Under the pieces are notes generated by a model. It was not told the DNA's origin. It did not search any database and saw only the letters and a list, made by a program, of their open reading frames with translations. From a virus, in the IMG/VR virus record IMGVR_UViG_3300010883_000507, positions 1 through 23,240 of that record: DNA of 23,240 nucleotides; one strand, written 5' to 3'. Every line of letters starts with the position of its first letter. Positions within the stretch are counted from its first letter, which is position 1. This document shows, in pieces, positions 1 through 8,355 of the stretch. The position numbers were made by a program, and so were the translations under genes.

Positions 1-1722
1 ATATGCTTTAGCATAATTATTCTTTCCCCAATCTTCACCCATTGAGTGACGTGGTAATGCATTCTGATCAAACATAATAACTGTACCTAATTCATCTACC
101 AGGATATCAGCTATTTGGTTATTTACCATATTATAACCAACCTGATAGGCTTTCATTAGGTCAACTAATGATGTGGATCTTGTATTTCTATCTGAGAAAA
201 CTCTCCCTTCTACTGGAAGTTTACATCCATATAAACTGTTATCTCCTTTAAACTGAAAAGGTATTCTAGAAGGTTTGCTTCTATTAATACCTAAATAAAT
301 AGGATTTAGATTATCTGCCATATCTGATCTCCATAAAGCAGGAATATTTGGCCCTAACTTAACACCTCCCCATACTTCATTGATCCAGATCCAATCAATA
401 TGTTCTCCTTCTACAAGATTATCTTTAGATTTATTTTTAAATAAGGATGTATCATATATTGGTTTTTCTGTAACTCTATATGACTCATCTATAATTTCCT
501 GTATTAAATCACCATCTTCTTTTAGATATGTTAAGTGGCCTACTTTTCTTTGTGTTTTCCAATATACTGTGGATACTCTCATCATTTCTCCATTTCCCCA
601 CATATTAACATCTTCACCTTCACTAAGAATCCAACTTATAATATCTCCTCCCCCTTCTGGGCTTCCATACCAATTACTTACAAATTGTCTGTATCCTAAA
701 GAAGGCATTCCTGTATTCCACTCATGTGATTTTGATGGATCATAATAAGAACCATCATTTTGAACACCATCAAGCTGATACATTGCAGATCTTGCAGGAT
801 AAATTGTTTGTAATGAATGAAGTTGTTCTTCTGACATTAAATAACCATATTTATCAATAACATCTGAAACAGTCATCATATCTACTTTACCTGCCCAATT
901 TCCATCTGCTATATATCTTCTGTCTGGAGACTTTTGATAAAATGTAAGTACTGGATTCCAAAGTTCAACATCATAATCATCTTCCATCATTTTAAAATGC
1001 CAAAACTCTCTGTCTGTGCAAAGCATATCACGGAAAGCCCTTTCTTCTAATTCTTTCATTTTAAACCGTTCCTCATCTACATTCAATTGATGAGATGCCC
1101 ATTCTTCTATTAAACTTCTATAATCTTTAGTAAAGAAATCTTCTATTTCTGGTAATGTCTTTAAATTCTCAGGAGATAATTGCTTTTGAACTTCTTCAGA
1201 TTCCATATCAGCATCCATTTCCATCATCTTTAATAAAAGATTCTTTTCAGCATCTGCTAATAAGTTTTCTTCAATAAGACCTCTTTTCTGTTCAAGCATC
1301 TCATTATATGAGAGATCATCAACAGCTCTGAATTGGACTTTAGAAAATCTTTTACTAAATTCTCCTGATAATACATTGATTACATTTGGTATAATTGGAT
1401 AGAATTTTAATTCTAATGCAGATTCATCTTCCTTTGTTAGGGTGTCCATAAGATCCCTCATATCATTGTCTTCCTCAATTATATAATCAGTCTTATCAAT
1501 AATACCTTTAGCAAGTTTATAATTCTTTAATAATTTTCTTGCATTAACTCTTAAAAATTCTAAACCTTGTAGTTCAAGCCAATCTAAATTCCATGCTGCC
1601 CAATCATCATCTTTTTGTTTGGCAGGTATAAACTGTATAGGTTGAGTTAAACTACTAGTTGTTGGATACCCGCTATCAGCTTTGGCTCCTCCTTTTAATT
1701 GCATTGCATTAAATACCTTCAT
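1..1722 (-). CDS. Portal protein (crAss-like), 3' end outside window
   Basis: This frame is open without a stop from the ATG at 1722 to the left edge, giving 574 residues of a larger protein. I infer a portal, the dodecameric ring at the capsid vertex through which DNA is packaged. The inference rests on its position just downstream of TerL, its length, and its composition: a charged helical N-terminal third (about residues 60-230), then Trp/Tyr/Gly-rich stretches around residues 300-460 such as NWYGSPEGGG and WIWINEVWGG. The N-terminus begins MKVFNAMQLKGGAKADSGYP. No single catalytic motif can prove it. A 35-aa gene ends 6 nt upstream, so the gene probably belongs to one late transcript. Another large virion protein is possible but less likely in this position. 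Confidence 0.8.
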   Translation of the reverse strand, partial: MKVFNAMQLKGGAKADSGYPTTSSLTQPIQFIPAKQKDDDWAAWNLDWLELQGLEFLRVNARKLLKNYKLAKGIIDKTDYIIEEDNDMRDLMDTLTKEDESALELKFYPIIPNVINVLSGEFSKRFSKVQFRAVDDLSYNEMLEQKRGLIEENLLADAEKNLLLKMMEMDADMESEEVQKQLSPENLKTLPEIEDFFTKDYRSLIEEWASHQLNVDEERFKMKELEERAFRDMLCTDREFWHFKMMEDDYDVELWNPVLTFYQKSPDRRYIADGNWAGKVDMMTVSDVIDKYGYLMSEEQLHSLQTIYPARSAMYQLDGVQNDGSYYDPSKSHEWNTGMPSLGYRQFVSNWYGSPEGGGDIISWILSEGEDVNMWGNGEMMRVSTVYWKTQRKVGHLTYLKEDGDLIQEIIDESYRVTEKPIYDTSLFKNKSKDNLVEGEHIDWIWINEVWGGVKLGPNIPALWRSDMADNLNPIYLGINRSKPSRIPFQFKGDNSLYGCKLPVEGRVFSDRNTRSTSLVDLMKAYQVGYNMVNNQIADILVDELGTVIMFDQNALPRHSMGEDWGKNNYAKAY

Positions 1723-1728
1723 AATCTG

Positions 1729-1836
1729 TTAATTGATAGTTAAGGGATATATTTCTACTTCATTATCATATACTACATAATAACAAATTTCTGCTAAATT
1801 ATCATCTGTACAATTAATAAAGTAAACTTCTTCCAT
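1729..1836 (-). CDS. 35-aa small protein between TerL and portal
   Basis: This short reading frame starts MEEVYFINCTDDNLAEICYY and ends PLTIN. Its ATG overlaps the TerL stop codon as TAATG, a typical translationally coupled junction, and it fills the gap to the portal gene exactly. The peptide is acidic and hydrophobic, with no recognisable domain. The tight packing between two essential genes supports it being real, although a peptide this small cannot be confirmed by sequence inspection alone. Confidence 0.55.
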   Translation of the reverse strand: MEEVYFINCTDDNLAEICYYVVYDNEVEIYPLTIN

Positions 1837-4046
1837 TATCTAAAATTTTTATACGGTGATCTTTTAACTTTCCAGTTTGTTGCAGGTTTTCCGTTTAATA
1901 ACTGTTTTGATCTTTCCATATTTCTAAATGGTCTATATTTTAATTTATACAAATTTTTGTTATTTTCCAAGTTATTTCCATCTTCTCTTTCTACTCTTTT
2001 TGCATAACCTCTATTTGATTGTTGAACTTTTGCAAAAGCTATTAGTGCTGAAAAGGCCACTAATCTATCCACATTTAATCCAGGATAGTATGCTAACATC
2101 TCTTTTAATAACATTGGATCAGGTATCCTTTCCACTCCTAATGTAATATTCATTACTTCTCCATTCTCATCTGTTTCCTGATCTATTTGTTCTCTTATAA
2201 ACTCAATTGCATAAGAAATCAAATGACTCTTAAATAATGTTCCTGTATTCTTCCATCCATATTCCTGATATACAGTGTTATTAGAACCAAGATCCTTTAG
2301 AAAAAGAATTTGCTGTTTAGGAACTAAATACTTTTGCTTTCTTTTAGCAATCATATGCTGTATGAACAAGGATATATTATTCTCAATAATAGTCCAGGCA
2401 TTATACCATTCTATTATCATTTCTAATTGCTCATGTGTTTTATTTATATCATCATATCTTCCGCACCATGCAGCTACTATCTTATCCTTTTCAATAAAAT
2501 GCTCTATTCCATCTGGAGTTTCTCTACTCACTTCTACAGGATTCTTATAAACATAGATTGAACATAGTGAGTCAGATGTAGTTGTCTTCCCTTCTGAGAC
2601 AGGATCAATTGAAGCATAATATGTTCCAAAACCAGGATTCTCTACAGGACGTTCCCATACTACTAGTGAACCAGTCTTATCTGAAGCTTTTCTAGAAACA
2701 GGAAATTCAGATATTGGAAGTTTCTTTGTTGTTGTGGCACTTATACCTTTCTCATCTCTTTCAAGTTTAAGTAATTCATAAGCATATGTCTTCTCTTCTA
2801 CTCTTCTTATTTGATGAGATAATACACTTTGTGGAAAGATAGAAGCCTTTCTATAAGCAAATGCTTCTGCTATATTGGTTGGCTTCTGGGAAATTCTGAG
2901 TTGATATTGTTCTGGTGTAAGATCTTTTTGCCATTGTGCTCTTTCTATTTTAATAGCTGCTAATGATTTCTCAATTAGTGAATTTCCATATCTATCTATA
3001 TGTGGCAGCATAGACCATTGTTCAGGAATAAATAAACCCGCCATTCCAATTTTACCTTTATCATCTAATAGATCTGTCTCAACCTCATATATATCATTTC
3101 CTTTAGGATTTAATATCATTTGCTTTAATGGTTCACACTGATCAAGATCACCAACTGATCCAGCTGCTATAAACATACCTGTAGTTAACATCCCTGAAGA
3201 CATTGCAGGACGCAAGTACTCATATGTCTCAGCCATCTTAGGTGCTATACCTGCTTCTTCATGAAAGAAATATGTACATGGTCCACCAACACCTGTAGTA
3301 GCATTCTTCTCAAATGATGTACCTTGTATCTTAGATTTAAGACCTCTTGATGTTTTCCTATTAGCTATTTTAACCTCAATTTGTTGTTGCCATAGCAAAA
3401 CCTTTTCTGGATTACATGGTCTATACCATGCAGTATGTTCATTTAGAAACGATTTATATTCATCCAAGAACTTCCAGGATCCTTTATCATTAATATAATC
3501 CTTCAGTGATGCACCTATCTTACATATAGAACCTTCTTCAAACCAATACTGATTCAAGAGTTTTGCCATATGAAAGTATGATGAAGCAATCTGTCTTTTC
3601 TTAAGTATAGCTGTATGTTTATGATGTAATTCTGCTAATAACTCATAAAGTGCCATATGATACTGTGCATCTCTAATTTTAGCAAAACCATACTTCTTTT
3701 CCTCTTTATCAAATATAGGTAAGAAGTTTAACCACATATAATAGTCACGTGTTATAAACCATGTTTGTTTCTTTCCATGAAATATTACACCTTTTCTACA
3801 TTTCTCCTTTTCATATTCCCAGTATTTAAGATAATCCTTAGATCTAAAAGGTTTATCACAATAATATCCCTCCCTATTAAAGATTATAGCTTGTTCATTA
3901 AAAAGTAGTGATACTGTACTAAAGTTATATTGACCTGGCTCTTTTAAAAAAGGAACTAAATAATCTCTTAACTCACCAGCACTATTGAAATCTGTTGTAG
4001 ACCATTTTCCATTTTTATATGTTGGAATTCCTTTATAACTGATCAT
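1836..4046 (-). CDS. terL: Terminase large subunit (TerL), ATPase plus RNase H-fold nuclease
   Basis: The 736-aa protein has the two-part design of TerL, the motor that pumps DNA through the portal and cuts concatemers. In the ATPase half, KKRQIASSY (about residues 149-157) sits where Walker A is expected but is strongly divergent. TYFFHEEAG (258-266) is the Walker B with acidic residues E263/E264, and GSVGD (296-300) is a plausible coupling motif. In the nuclease half, YYASIDP (476-482, D481), the II-E-N segment (E555) and LNVDRLVAF (D660) fit the three acidic positions of the RNase H-like fold. The length near 740 aa matches crAss-like TerL. The start ATG overlaps the upstream gene by 14 nt. 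No inteins or frameshifts are visible. Confidence 0.93.
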   Translation of the reverse strand: MISYKGIPTYKNGKWSTTDFNSAGELRDYLVPFLKEPGQYNFSTVSLLFNEQAIIFNREGYYCDKPFRSKDYLKYWEYEKEKCRKGVIFHGKKQTWFITRDYYMWLNFLPIFDKEEKKYGFAKIRDAQYHMALYELLAELHHKHTAILKKRQIASSYFHMAKLLNQYWFEEGSICKIGASLKDYINDKGSWKFLDEYKSFLNEHTAWYRPCNPEKVLLWQQQIEVKIANRKTSRGLKSKIQGTSFEKNATTGVGGPCTYFFHEEAGIAPKMAETYEYLRPAMSSGMLTTGMFIAAGSVGDLDQCEPLKQMILNPKGNDIYEVETDLLDDKGKIGMAGLFIPEQWSMLPHIDRYGNSLIEKSLAAIKIERAQWQKDLTPEQYQLRISQKPTNIAEAFAYRKASIFPQSVLSHQIRRVEEKTYAYELLKLERDEKGISATTTKKLPISEFPVSRKASDKTGSLVVWERPVENPGFGTYYASIDPVSEGKTTTSDSLCSIYVYKNPVEVSRETPDGIEHFIEKDKIVAAWCGRYDDINKTHEQLEMIIEWYNAWTIIENNISLFIQHMIAKRKQKYLVPKQQILFLKDLGSNNTVYQEYGWKNTGTLFKSHLISYAIEFIREQIDQETDENGEVMNITLGVERIPDPMLLKEMLAYYPGLNVDRLVAFSALIAFAKVQQSNRGYAKRVEREDGNNLENNKNLYKLKYRPFRNMERSKQLLNGKPATNWKVKRSPYKNFR

Positions 4047-4551
4047 AAGCTAATCCTTGACCTCCTCTAACAGTACTTTCCTGTTCTTTTTGCATATCAG
4101 TAAAAGCTCCTTTATATGAGGCTCTTATTGCATCAAACTTAGAAGCTACATTTGTTAAAGCAGTGATATTTCCATCTCTGCCGTGTTCAATAGTAGTATC
4201 TTCCATATACTTTGCCAGTTTATCAAGAACAGCTTTTATACCCTTATAAGCTCTGAAAGAAGGTGTCTCATATAATTGAACACATTTCTCAAGTGCATGA
4301 GTGATCATAGGATCATCTAATGATACATCCAGATTTATTTCATCTGTAATGATGTCTTCCTTTTCATATTCTGGAAGATTAAAAAAAGGATTCATATCTG
4401 GATTAGGACAAGACATATAGAATAAATACTGTAGTATTTTCATATGCTCTTTAGGATAAGTATCTATTATATTCTTCAGAAACTGTAATGTATAACAATG
4501 CTCTGAAGCAATAACCTTTCCATTTTCTATGTCAAATATTCTAACTATCAT
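4033..4551 (-). CDS. Unknown late protein upstream of TerL (172 aa)
   Basis: I choose the ATG at 4551 because it overlaps the stop of the upstream gene as ATGA; the frame could extend three codons upstream only with a TTG. The protein begins MIVRIFDIENGKVIASEHCY, has a predicted helical middle and C-terminal half, and ends in a Gly-rich tail (VRGGQGLAYDQL). It overlaps the TerL start by 14 nt. That position makes a packaging role, such as a small terminase-like partner or TerL-associated factor, thinkable. I see no HTH or other diagnostic motif, so this is only a guess from context. Confidence 0.75.
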   Translation of the reverse strand: MIVRIFDIENGKVIASEHCYTLQFLKNIIDTYPKEHMKILQYLFYMSCPNPDMNPFFNLPEYEKEDIITDEINLDVSLDDPMITHALEKCVQLYETPSFRAYKGIKAVLDKLAKYMEDTTIEHGRDGNITALTNVASKFDAIRASYKGAFTDMQKEQESTVRGGQGLAYDQL

Positions 4552-4835
4552 ACACAACAAACTGGTGCAGCTGGTAATAATGCTTTAAATGATGAATATG
4601 ATTCATTAATATGAAAAAATCCTCCTCCCATTAGAGAAACATCACATTCAGATGATATTACTTGTCCTGTAGTTATATCTGTATGTATACCACAAGAGGT
4701 TACTTTTTCTAAATCAAATGTGACAGGTACCTTTTTTGTAATAGTCATAGGTATATTTGGATCACTACTTCCTGGTGGTGATTGTTTTGCTACATTTGGA
4801 TAAGATATAAATTGATCTGTATCATACCACGTCAT
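4548..4835 (-). CDS. Unknown 95-aa protein of the late operon
   Basis: The product begins MTWYDTDQFISYPNVAKQSP and looks beta-rich with Gly/Pro turns (PPGSSDPN, SLMGGGFFHI). It has cysteines near the end (PVCCV) and no transmembrane segment. Both ends are coupled to neighbours by ATGA overlaps, which supports the start and its translation. The composition would suit a small virion component, but no family is recognised. Confidence 0.7.
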   Translation of the reverse strand: MTWYDTDQFISYPNVAKQSPPGSSDPNIPMTITKKVPVTFDLEKVTSCGIHTDITTGQVISSECDVSLMGGGFFHINESYSSFKALLPAAPVCCV

Positions 4836-5677
4836 AACTTTTTATTTTTTTGTTTATAATTATCTTTCTTCCAATTAATAATATTTCTTATCTCATCTTT
4901 TAAATAAGGTAATTTATATATCTTTACATCATTGATCTCAGGTTCTCCGTCCTTTAGTTTACTAATAGGATAACCATAATCATCTTTTCCTGCTTCTTTA
5001 AATTTAACATGCTGTATTGTAAGCTTTCCAATCTTTAATTTTGGGTTATGCTTCTTTATAATATACGCATATAAACTCAATTGTATGTTATAATGGTTCA
5101 AATTACAATCATCTAAATGACTTAGAGGTTTAAACATCTTAGTGGTAATACCCTCCCAATTAGTATAACCTTTTTCTTTGATCTGCTTATTTGTTTTATA
5201 ATCCATGATATTTATAGTACCATTTACGATCTCAACAAAATCAGCTTGGCCACATATACCAGCTGACTTGAGATATACTAGATGTTCTGGGTAAATACCA
5301 ACTTCTAGTTTTTGATCTGAAGCAATCTTAACTCCATTATTATCTATTATAGGTTTAACAATAGGTATCTCAATTCCCTGTCTTTCAATTGTTTCAAATT
5401 CTCCAATATCAATCTCTCTTTGATTATGATACCAGTTTCCTAATCCCATAGCTCTTTCTGATTCACCACTCCAAATAGATAGAATCTTTTTTTCATCCAT
5501 CCCAAACCATTTAGATTTCTTATTCAATGCTGATTTCTTAGCTTGAGCTTTAGCATTGAACTTAGGTTTAAATATACTAACAAAAGAAGTTACACTCAAC
5601 CAATCAATATTCTCCTTCTCCAAGTCCTTATTTAAACTCTCATATATATGTCCATCTTCTTTAAATATTACTGCCAT
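4832..5677 (-). CDS. PD-(D/E)XK nuclease (Cas4/RecB-like)
   Basis: This 281-aa protein shows the motif order of the RecB/Cas4-type PD-(D/E)XK superfamily. GNWYHNQRE (about 80-88) provides the His, GICGQADFV (about 140-148) provides the metal-binding Asp D146, and IMDYKTNK (157-164) is the D-x-K core with D159 and K161. NIQLSLYAY (197-205) is the downstream Q-x-x-x-Y helix. Such enzymes cleave DNA, often as exonucleases, using Mg2+. In this packaging-proximal operon it may process DNA ends or concatemers, or degrade host DNA late in infection; that is inference. It starts at the ATG 4 nt downstream of the 46-aa gene. The C-terminus is Lys-rich. Confidence 0.87.
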   Translation of the reverse strand: MAVIFKEDGHIYESLNKDLEKENIDWLSVTSFVSIFKPKFNAKAQAKKSALNKKSKWFGMDEKKILSIWSGESERAMGLGNWYHNQREIDIGEFETIERQGIEIPIVKPIIDNNGVKIASDQKLEVGIYPEHLVYLKSAGICGQADFVEIVNGTINIMDYKTNKQIKEKGYTNWEGITTKMFKPLSHLDDCNLNHYNIQLSLYAYIIKKHNPKLKIGKLTIQHVKFKEAGKDDYGYPISKLKDGEPEINDVKIYKLPYLKDEIRNIINWKKDNYKQKNKKL

Positions 5678-5680
5678 AAT

Positions 5681-5821
5681 TTAATTTTCTACTGGATAAT
5701 GTACACGTTCCCAAAATATACCATCTATTGTCATCTTTCTACGCCAACTTATTCTATAAGGTTCCTTTGGTAACATTCCTATTAACTTCCGTAAAGCTAC
5801 TTTAATTCTCAACTTCAGCAT
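5681..5821 (-). CDS. 46-aa basic protein in late operon
   Basis: This reading frame starts inside the 3' end of the zinc-protein gene (ATG at 5821) and stops 4 nt before the nuclease gene. It begins MLKLRIKVALRKLIGMLPKE and ends ERVHYPVEN. It fills what would otherwise be a gap of about 120 nt in a gapless operon. The N-terminal half is basic and amphipathic and the middle contains SWRRK. No domain is recognised, and function is unknown. Confidence 0.5.
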   Translation of the reverse strand: MLKLRIKVALRKLIGMLPKEPYRISWRRKMTIDGIFWERVHYPVEN

Positions 5822-6137
5822 CTTCATAACCCATTTTTTCTTTTAATTCTTCTTCTAATTCTTCAGGCATCAATGCATCCCACCTATCTATTGGACATTT
5901 GGATGATAATGATCTTAATTTCCATTGTAAACTACATCCACATTCTGCACAACAAGGTTGTGTACCTGGAGCATCACAAGAATCTCCTATCTGATCCATA
6001 TGTTTACAGATCTTACAATTATGCCATCTTAATTTAGCAACTGCCTCAACATCCTCACTTTTAAAGATATTATTCTTAATACCTTCTGTAATCTCTTTTA
6101 TATTACTAAAGACTTTTATTAGTTTCCTTAGTTGCAT
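5802..6137 (-). CDS. Zinc-binding protein (treble-clef/zinc-ribbon-like)
   Basis: The 111-aa product has a compact Cys cluster: NCKICKH at about residues 40-46, CD near 54, PCCAECGCS near 61-69, then SKCPIDRW near 79-86. That is at least eight cysteines with C-x2-C pairs, which strongly implies structural zinc. The N-terminus is helical and basic, and the C-terminus is acidic (EELEEELKEKMG). It overlaps the preceding gene by 32 nt and sits between the HU/IHF-like gene and the nuclease. DNA or protein binding in the virion or packaging complex is possible, but the function is not known. Confidence 0.75.
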   Translation of the reverse strand: MQLRKLIKVFSNIKEITEGIKNNIFKSEDVEAVAKLRWHNCKICKHMDQIGDSCDAPGTQPCCAECGCSLQWKLRSLSSKCPIDRWDALMPEELEEELKEKMGYEDAEVEN

Positions 6138-6321
6138 CTTGAATTATTTTAATTAACATTTCTGTTTCTTCATCATCTAATGTTGCAGGATCTATATTAA
6201 ATTCTTCTCCATCACAAACTATTACTATAACATCATCATTAAAAGTCCAACGGCAATCATACATTTTTCTAAGCCATCTTCTTATCTCACTCTTTTCTGT
6301 TTCTGAACTCACGTTTATCAT
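6106..6321 (-). CDS. Small acidic protein of late operon (71 aa)
   Basis: It begins MINVSSETEKSEIRRWLRKM and has a beta-like stretch (DDVIVIVCDGEEFNI) followed by an acidic helix. The gene overlaps the HU/IHF-like gene by 35 nt at its start and the zinc-protein gene by 32 nt at its end, as expected in this compressed operon. No domain is recognised. Confidence 0.6.
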   Translation of the reverse strand: MINVSSETEKSEIRRWLRKMYDCRWTFNDDVIVIVCDGEEFNIDPATLDDEETEMLIKIIQDATKETNKSL

Positions 6322-6646
6322 CTTGTGTTTTTAACACCACTTTTAAAGCTCTTTCAAGTTTAACTAATTTTTCTTTCACACCTACATGTTTTTCATATCC
6401 TCTGTATTGTCTCTTATCAATATTTCCCAGGATATCCCTATGTCTTTTAATACTCTTTTCCAATTTACCCTTTCTTAAACAAAAAGTACCCAAACCATTT
6501 ACATATATCTTTGGGAATACTAAGTCAGATAAATTCTTTCTTAAAGTATTATAATAAAAAGTTATAAAAGACCGCACTACTTCCTCAGATACACCCACTT
6601 CATTAGCAATACCTTCAGTAAATTGTTTATGATCTTTCGGGTTCAA
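6287..6646 (-). CDS. HU/IHF-like DNA-binding protein
   Basis: The 119-aa protein has an HU/IHF-type layout. An N-terminal helical dimerisation part includes IANEVGVSEEVVRSFITFYY (residues 13-32), then VNGLGTFCLRKGK in the place of the usual GFGTF signature before the DNA-binding arm. HU/IHF proteins bend DNA, and crAss-like phages typically carry such genes among structural genes; it could compact or help package virion DNA. No in-frame ATG precedes this domain. The start appears to be TTG at 6646, directly after an AGGAG sequence and an in-frame TAG. This makes a non-ATG start, inside the end of the winged-helix gene, very likely. The C-terminus is longer and more basic than bacterial HU. 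Confidence 0.82.
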   Translation of the reverse strand: MNPKDHKQFTEGIANEVGVSEEVVRSFITFYYNTLRKNLSDLVFPKIYVNGLGTFCLRKGKLEKSIKRHRDILGNIDKRQYRGYEKHVGVKEKLVKLERALKVVLKTQDDKREFRNRKE

Positions 6647-6998
6647 CTCCTAGAAATTTATAATCCAAGAATATTGTACCCTCTGTTTGAACATCCATTG
6701 CTTTACTTATACGTATACTCTTTCTATTATTACCTATCTTATCTACTAAATTCTTTTTCTCTGCCTTAGTTATAGCATTTCTAGCTGATTGTGGACTTTT
6801 AAAAATTTCCTTCTCAGCAACAGCTTTACAGAAACTTGTAAGTTCATGGTCACCCATCTTTGCTAATTCCGTAAGACAATTCAGATCTGATATACTAATT
6901 TGTATATCATTCAGAAAGCAAAACGTCAAGATCTGGTATTTAATAACACCATCCTTAGACATCTTAACTTTCTTATCTACTTTGTTTACTTTAGTCAT
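6627..6998 (-). CDS. Putative winged-helix DNA-binding protein
   Basis: The 123-aa product begins with a Lys-rich segment and then a helical region. SPQSARNAITKAEKKNLVDK (about residues 68-87), followed by IGNNRKSIRIS, resembles a recognition helix plus beta-wing of a winged HTH. The start ATG overlaps the lysin stop as ATGA. It lies directly upstream of the HU/IHF-like gene, so it may be a regulator of late genes or a virion DNA-binding protein. The fold is my reading of pattern, not a confirmed match. Confidence 0.65.
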   Translation of the reverse strand: MTKVNKVDKKVKMSKDGVIKYQILTFCFLNDIQISISDLNCLTELAKMGDHELTSFCKAVAEKEIFKSPQSARNAITKAEKKNLVDKIGNNRKSIRISKAMDVQTEGTIFLDYKFLGVEPERS

Positions 6999-7780
6999 GA
7001 CTCACTGATATCTTTTGTTTCAATTAAGGTATAAGTAAAAGTCTTTTGTTTTGATCCCTCAATGATATCCATAAACTCATCAAAGTCATCTGGATCTTGT
7101 ACAACCTGACAACCTGCTGAGTACTTATTCACATAGTTAGTTGGTTTGTATGGATGACTACGATGAATATTTATTCCAAACCACCCCTCAGTGATAGTAT
7201 CTTCATCATAATCATATTTATCATCTTTGTTACCGTCCCTAAAGACTTCTACCTTACCATTCCTCTGACATAGAGCTTTATACTTACCTCTATGCTTATC
7301 AATCTTATAAACATTTTTATACTGACCTGGTACTAATATAGCACACCCATCAACATTAATTGGATGACCAATCCAATATAAACCTGGATCAGTTGTAGCA
7401 TTATAACATTGATATCTCCACTCACCATCTTTTATATATGAAACAGTAAGAAAATCATCAAAATGATTTGTTACAGCTCTTAGATCAGAATTCCTGATCC
7501 CCACTATATTCAATCCATATCCATTAGTAACATATGGATGTCCAAGTTTACCAAGTGCTTTTTCCACTTCCTCCCTTGTATACTTAATCTCCTGTTCACC
7601 TAATAAGACTGCCCATGTTGCTGATCCTACTATACCATCAGCTTTAAGCCCCACTGCTTTTTGAAGTACCTTAACAGCCTCTTCAGTCTTAGGACCAAAG
7701 TCACCATCCGCAGTAAGATTCAAGATCTTTTGGATAATAGTCACACTATTACCCTTGGCACCTTTGCGTAATGTTTCCAT
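6995..7780 (-). CDS. Lysin-like protein: peptidoglycan-binding domain plus L,D-transpeptidase-like C-terminus
   Basis: Residues 4-60 form a peptidoglycan_binding_1 domain: LRKGAKGNSVTIIQKILN, then ADGDFGPKTEEAVKVLQ and ADGIVGSATWAVLLG are the repeats of this fold. The C-terminal 190 residues end with GINIHRSHP (H206) and NKYSAGCQVV (S221, G223, C224), which resembles the His and S-x-G-C active-site pair of YkuD-like L,D-transpeptidase folds. The likely role is cutting or remodelling host peptidoglycan, either as endolysin or as a virion-borne enzyme. No signal peptide or holin is visible next to it. An alternative is a non-enzymatic wall-binding virion protein. It is coupled to the upstream gene by TAATG and to the downstream gene by ATGA. 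Confidence 0.83.
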   Translation of the reverse strand: METLRKGAKGNSVTIIQKILNLTADGDFGPKTEEAVKVLQKAVGLKADGIVGSATWAVLLGEQEIKYTREEVEKALGKLGHPYVTNGYGLNIVGIRNSDLRAVTNHFDDFLTVSYIKDGEWRYQCYNATTDPGLYWIGHPINVDGCAILVPGQYKNVYKIDKHRGKYKALCQRNGKVEVFRDGNKDDKYDYDEDTITEGWFGINIHRSHPYKPTNYVNKYSAGCQVVQDPDDFDEFMDIIEGSKQKTFTYTLIETKDISES

Positions 7781-8106
7781 TACTCAGTTCTTTTTAATGT
7801 TCTTTTAGGTGGTATATCTGTTGCTGCCATTGCAGCACGGAAATCCTGTTCTGTTTGACCTTGTGGTGCTTCTTCTGGAGGAGGAGCCATAGCTTGTGCT
7901 AAGTATGCCTGAGCCTGTACTCTTTCTGCACGTGTCTTCTCAATATCCATGAGCAATGTCTCATATTCCAACTGGACTTTAAGATGCTCAATATTTTCTT
8001 TATAATAAGAAGTAACTTCAGTTCTTCTCTTTTCAAGTTCTGCTTTTGAAAGTTCAACTTCAGGATTTGCCTTCTTAGTTGATTTTTTTGTTTTAGCTTC
8101 TGTCAT
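7780..8106 (-). CDS. Coiled-coil protein with Pro-rich tail (108 aa)
   Basis: The N-terminus is very Lys-rich (KTKKSTKKANPEVE). Residues about 15-75 form a charged heptad-like helix (SKAELEKRRTEVTSYYKENI and following). The tail has APPPEEAPQGQ and ends PPKRTLKRTE. Such a layout suits a scaffold, a capsid-internal or a linker protein, but I recognise no family. It is the first gene after a 66-nt gap that contains a TATATTTG box. Confidence 0.7.
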   Translation of the reverse strand: MTEAKTKKSTKKANPEVELSKAELEKRRTEVTSYYKENIEHLKVQLEYETLLMDIEKTRAERVQAQAYLAQAMAPPPEEAPQGQTEQDFRAAMAATDIPPKRTLKRTE

Positions 8107-8133
8107 TACTATTGGTTTTAATTAACAATAAGA

Positions 8134-8141
8134 CAAATATA
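8134..8141 (-). promoter_or_regulatory. Bacteroidota-type -7 box TATATTTG (candidate promoter)
   Basis: In the 66-nt gap before the coiled-coil gene the minus strand reads TATATTTG, a perfect match to the Bacteroides TAnnTTTG element, 27 nt before the ATG. I see no clear TTTG -33 element. In DNA this AT-rich the box is expected by chance about once per kilobase, so its position is the main support. Confidence 0.4.
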
Positions 8142-8172
8142 CACTTAAAGTTTAAATAATTGAAGTTTATAA

Positions 8173-8346
8173 TTATTTTATTTTAGTGATGCGTCTATAA
8201 GCCTTAATAGTGCACTTAGATCTATGTAACCATTTTGCTGTATTTTCCCAATCTATCTTTTCACAATATAGACTCACCATCTCCTTCTCAACTTTCATTA
8301 GGTTACACAATCTCCTTTTTACTATTGCCTTCTTAAAGCATTTCAT
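8173..8346 (-). CDS. 57-aa mini helix-turn-helix protein
   Basis: The ATG at 8346 lies 9 nt beyond the upstream stop, with an in-frame TAG just before it. The product is strongly basic, begins MKCFKKAIVKRRLCNLMKVE, and ends with a helix-turn-helix-like stretch WENTAKWLHRSKCTIKAYRR (about residues 33-52). It is probably a small DNA-binding regulator placed near the head of the late operon. The HTH call rests on pattern only. Confidence 0.55.
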   Translation of the reverse strand: MKCFKKAIVKRRLCNLMKVEKEMVSLYCEKIDWENTAKWLHRSKCTIKAYRRITKIK

Positions 8347-8355
8347 ACGTATATA

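Noticed and set aside
380-745. Forward frame within the portal gene
   Set aside because: It is antisense to an open portal frame of 574 codons and has a Ser/Pro/Ile-rich shadow composition.
1928-2550. Two forward frames of 72 and 91 codons inside the TerL gene
   Set aside because: Both are antisense to conserved TerL sequence and show shadow composition.
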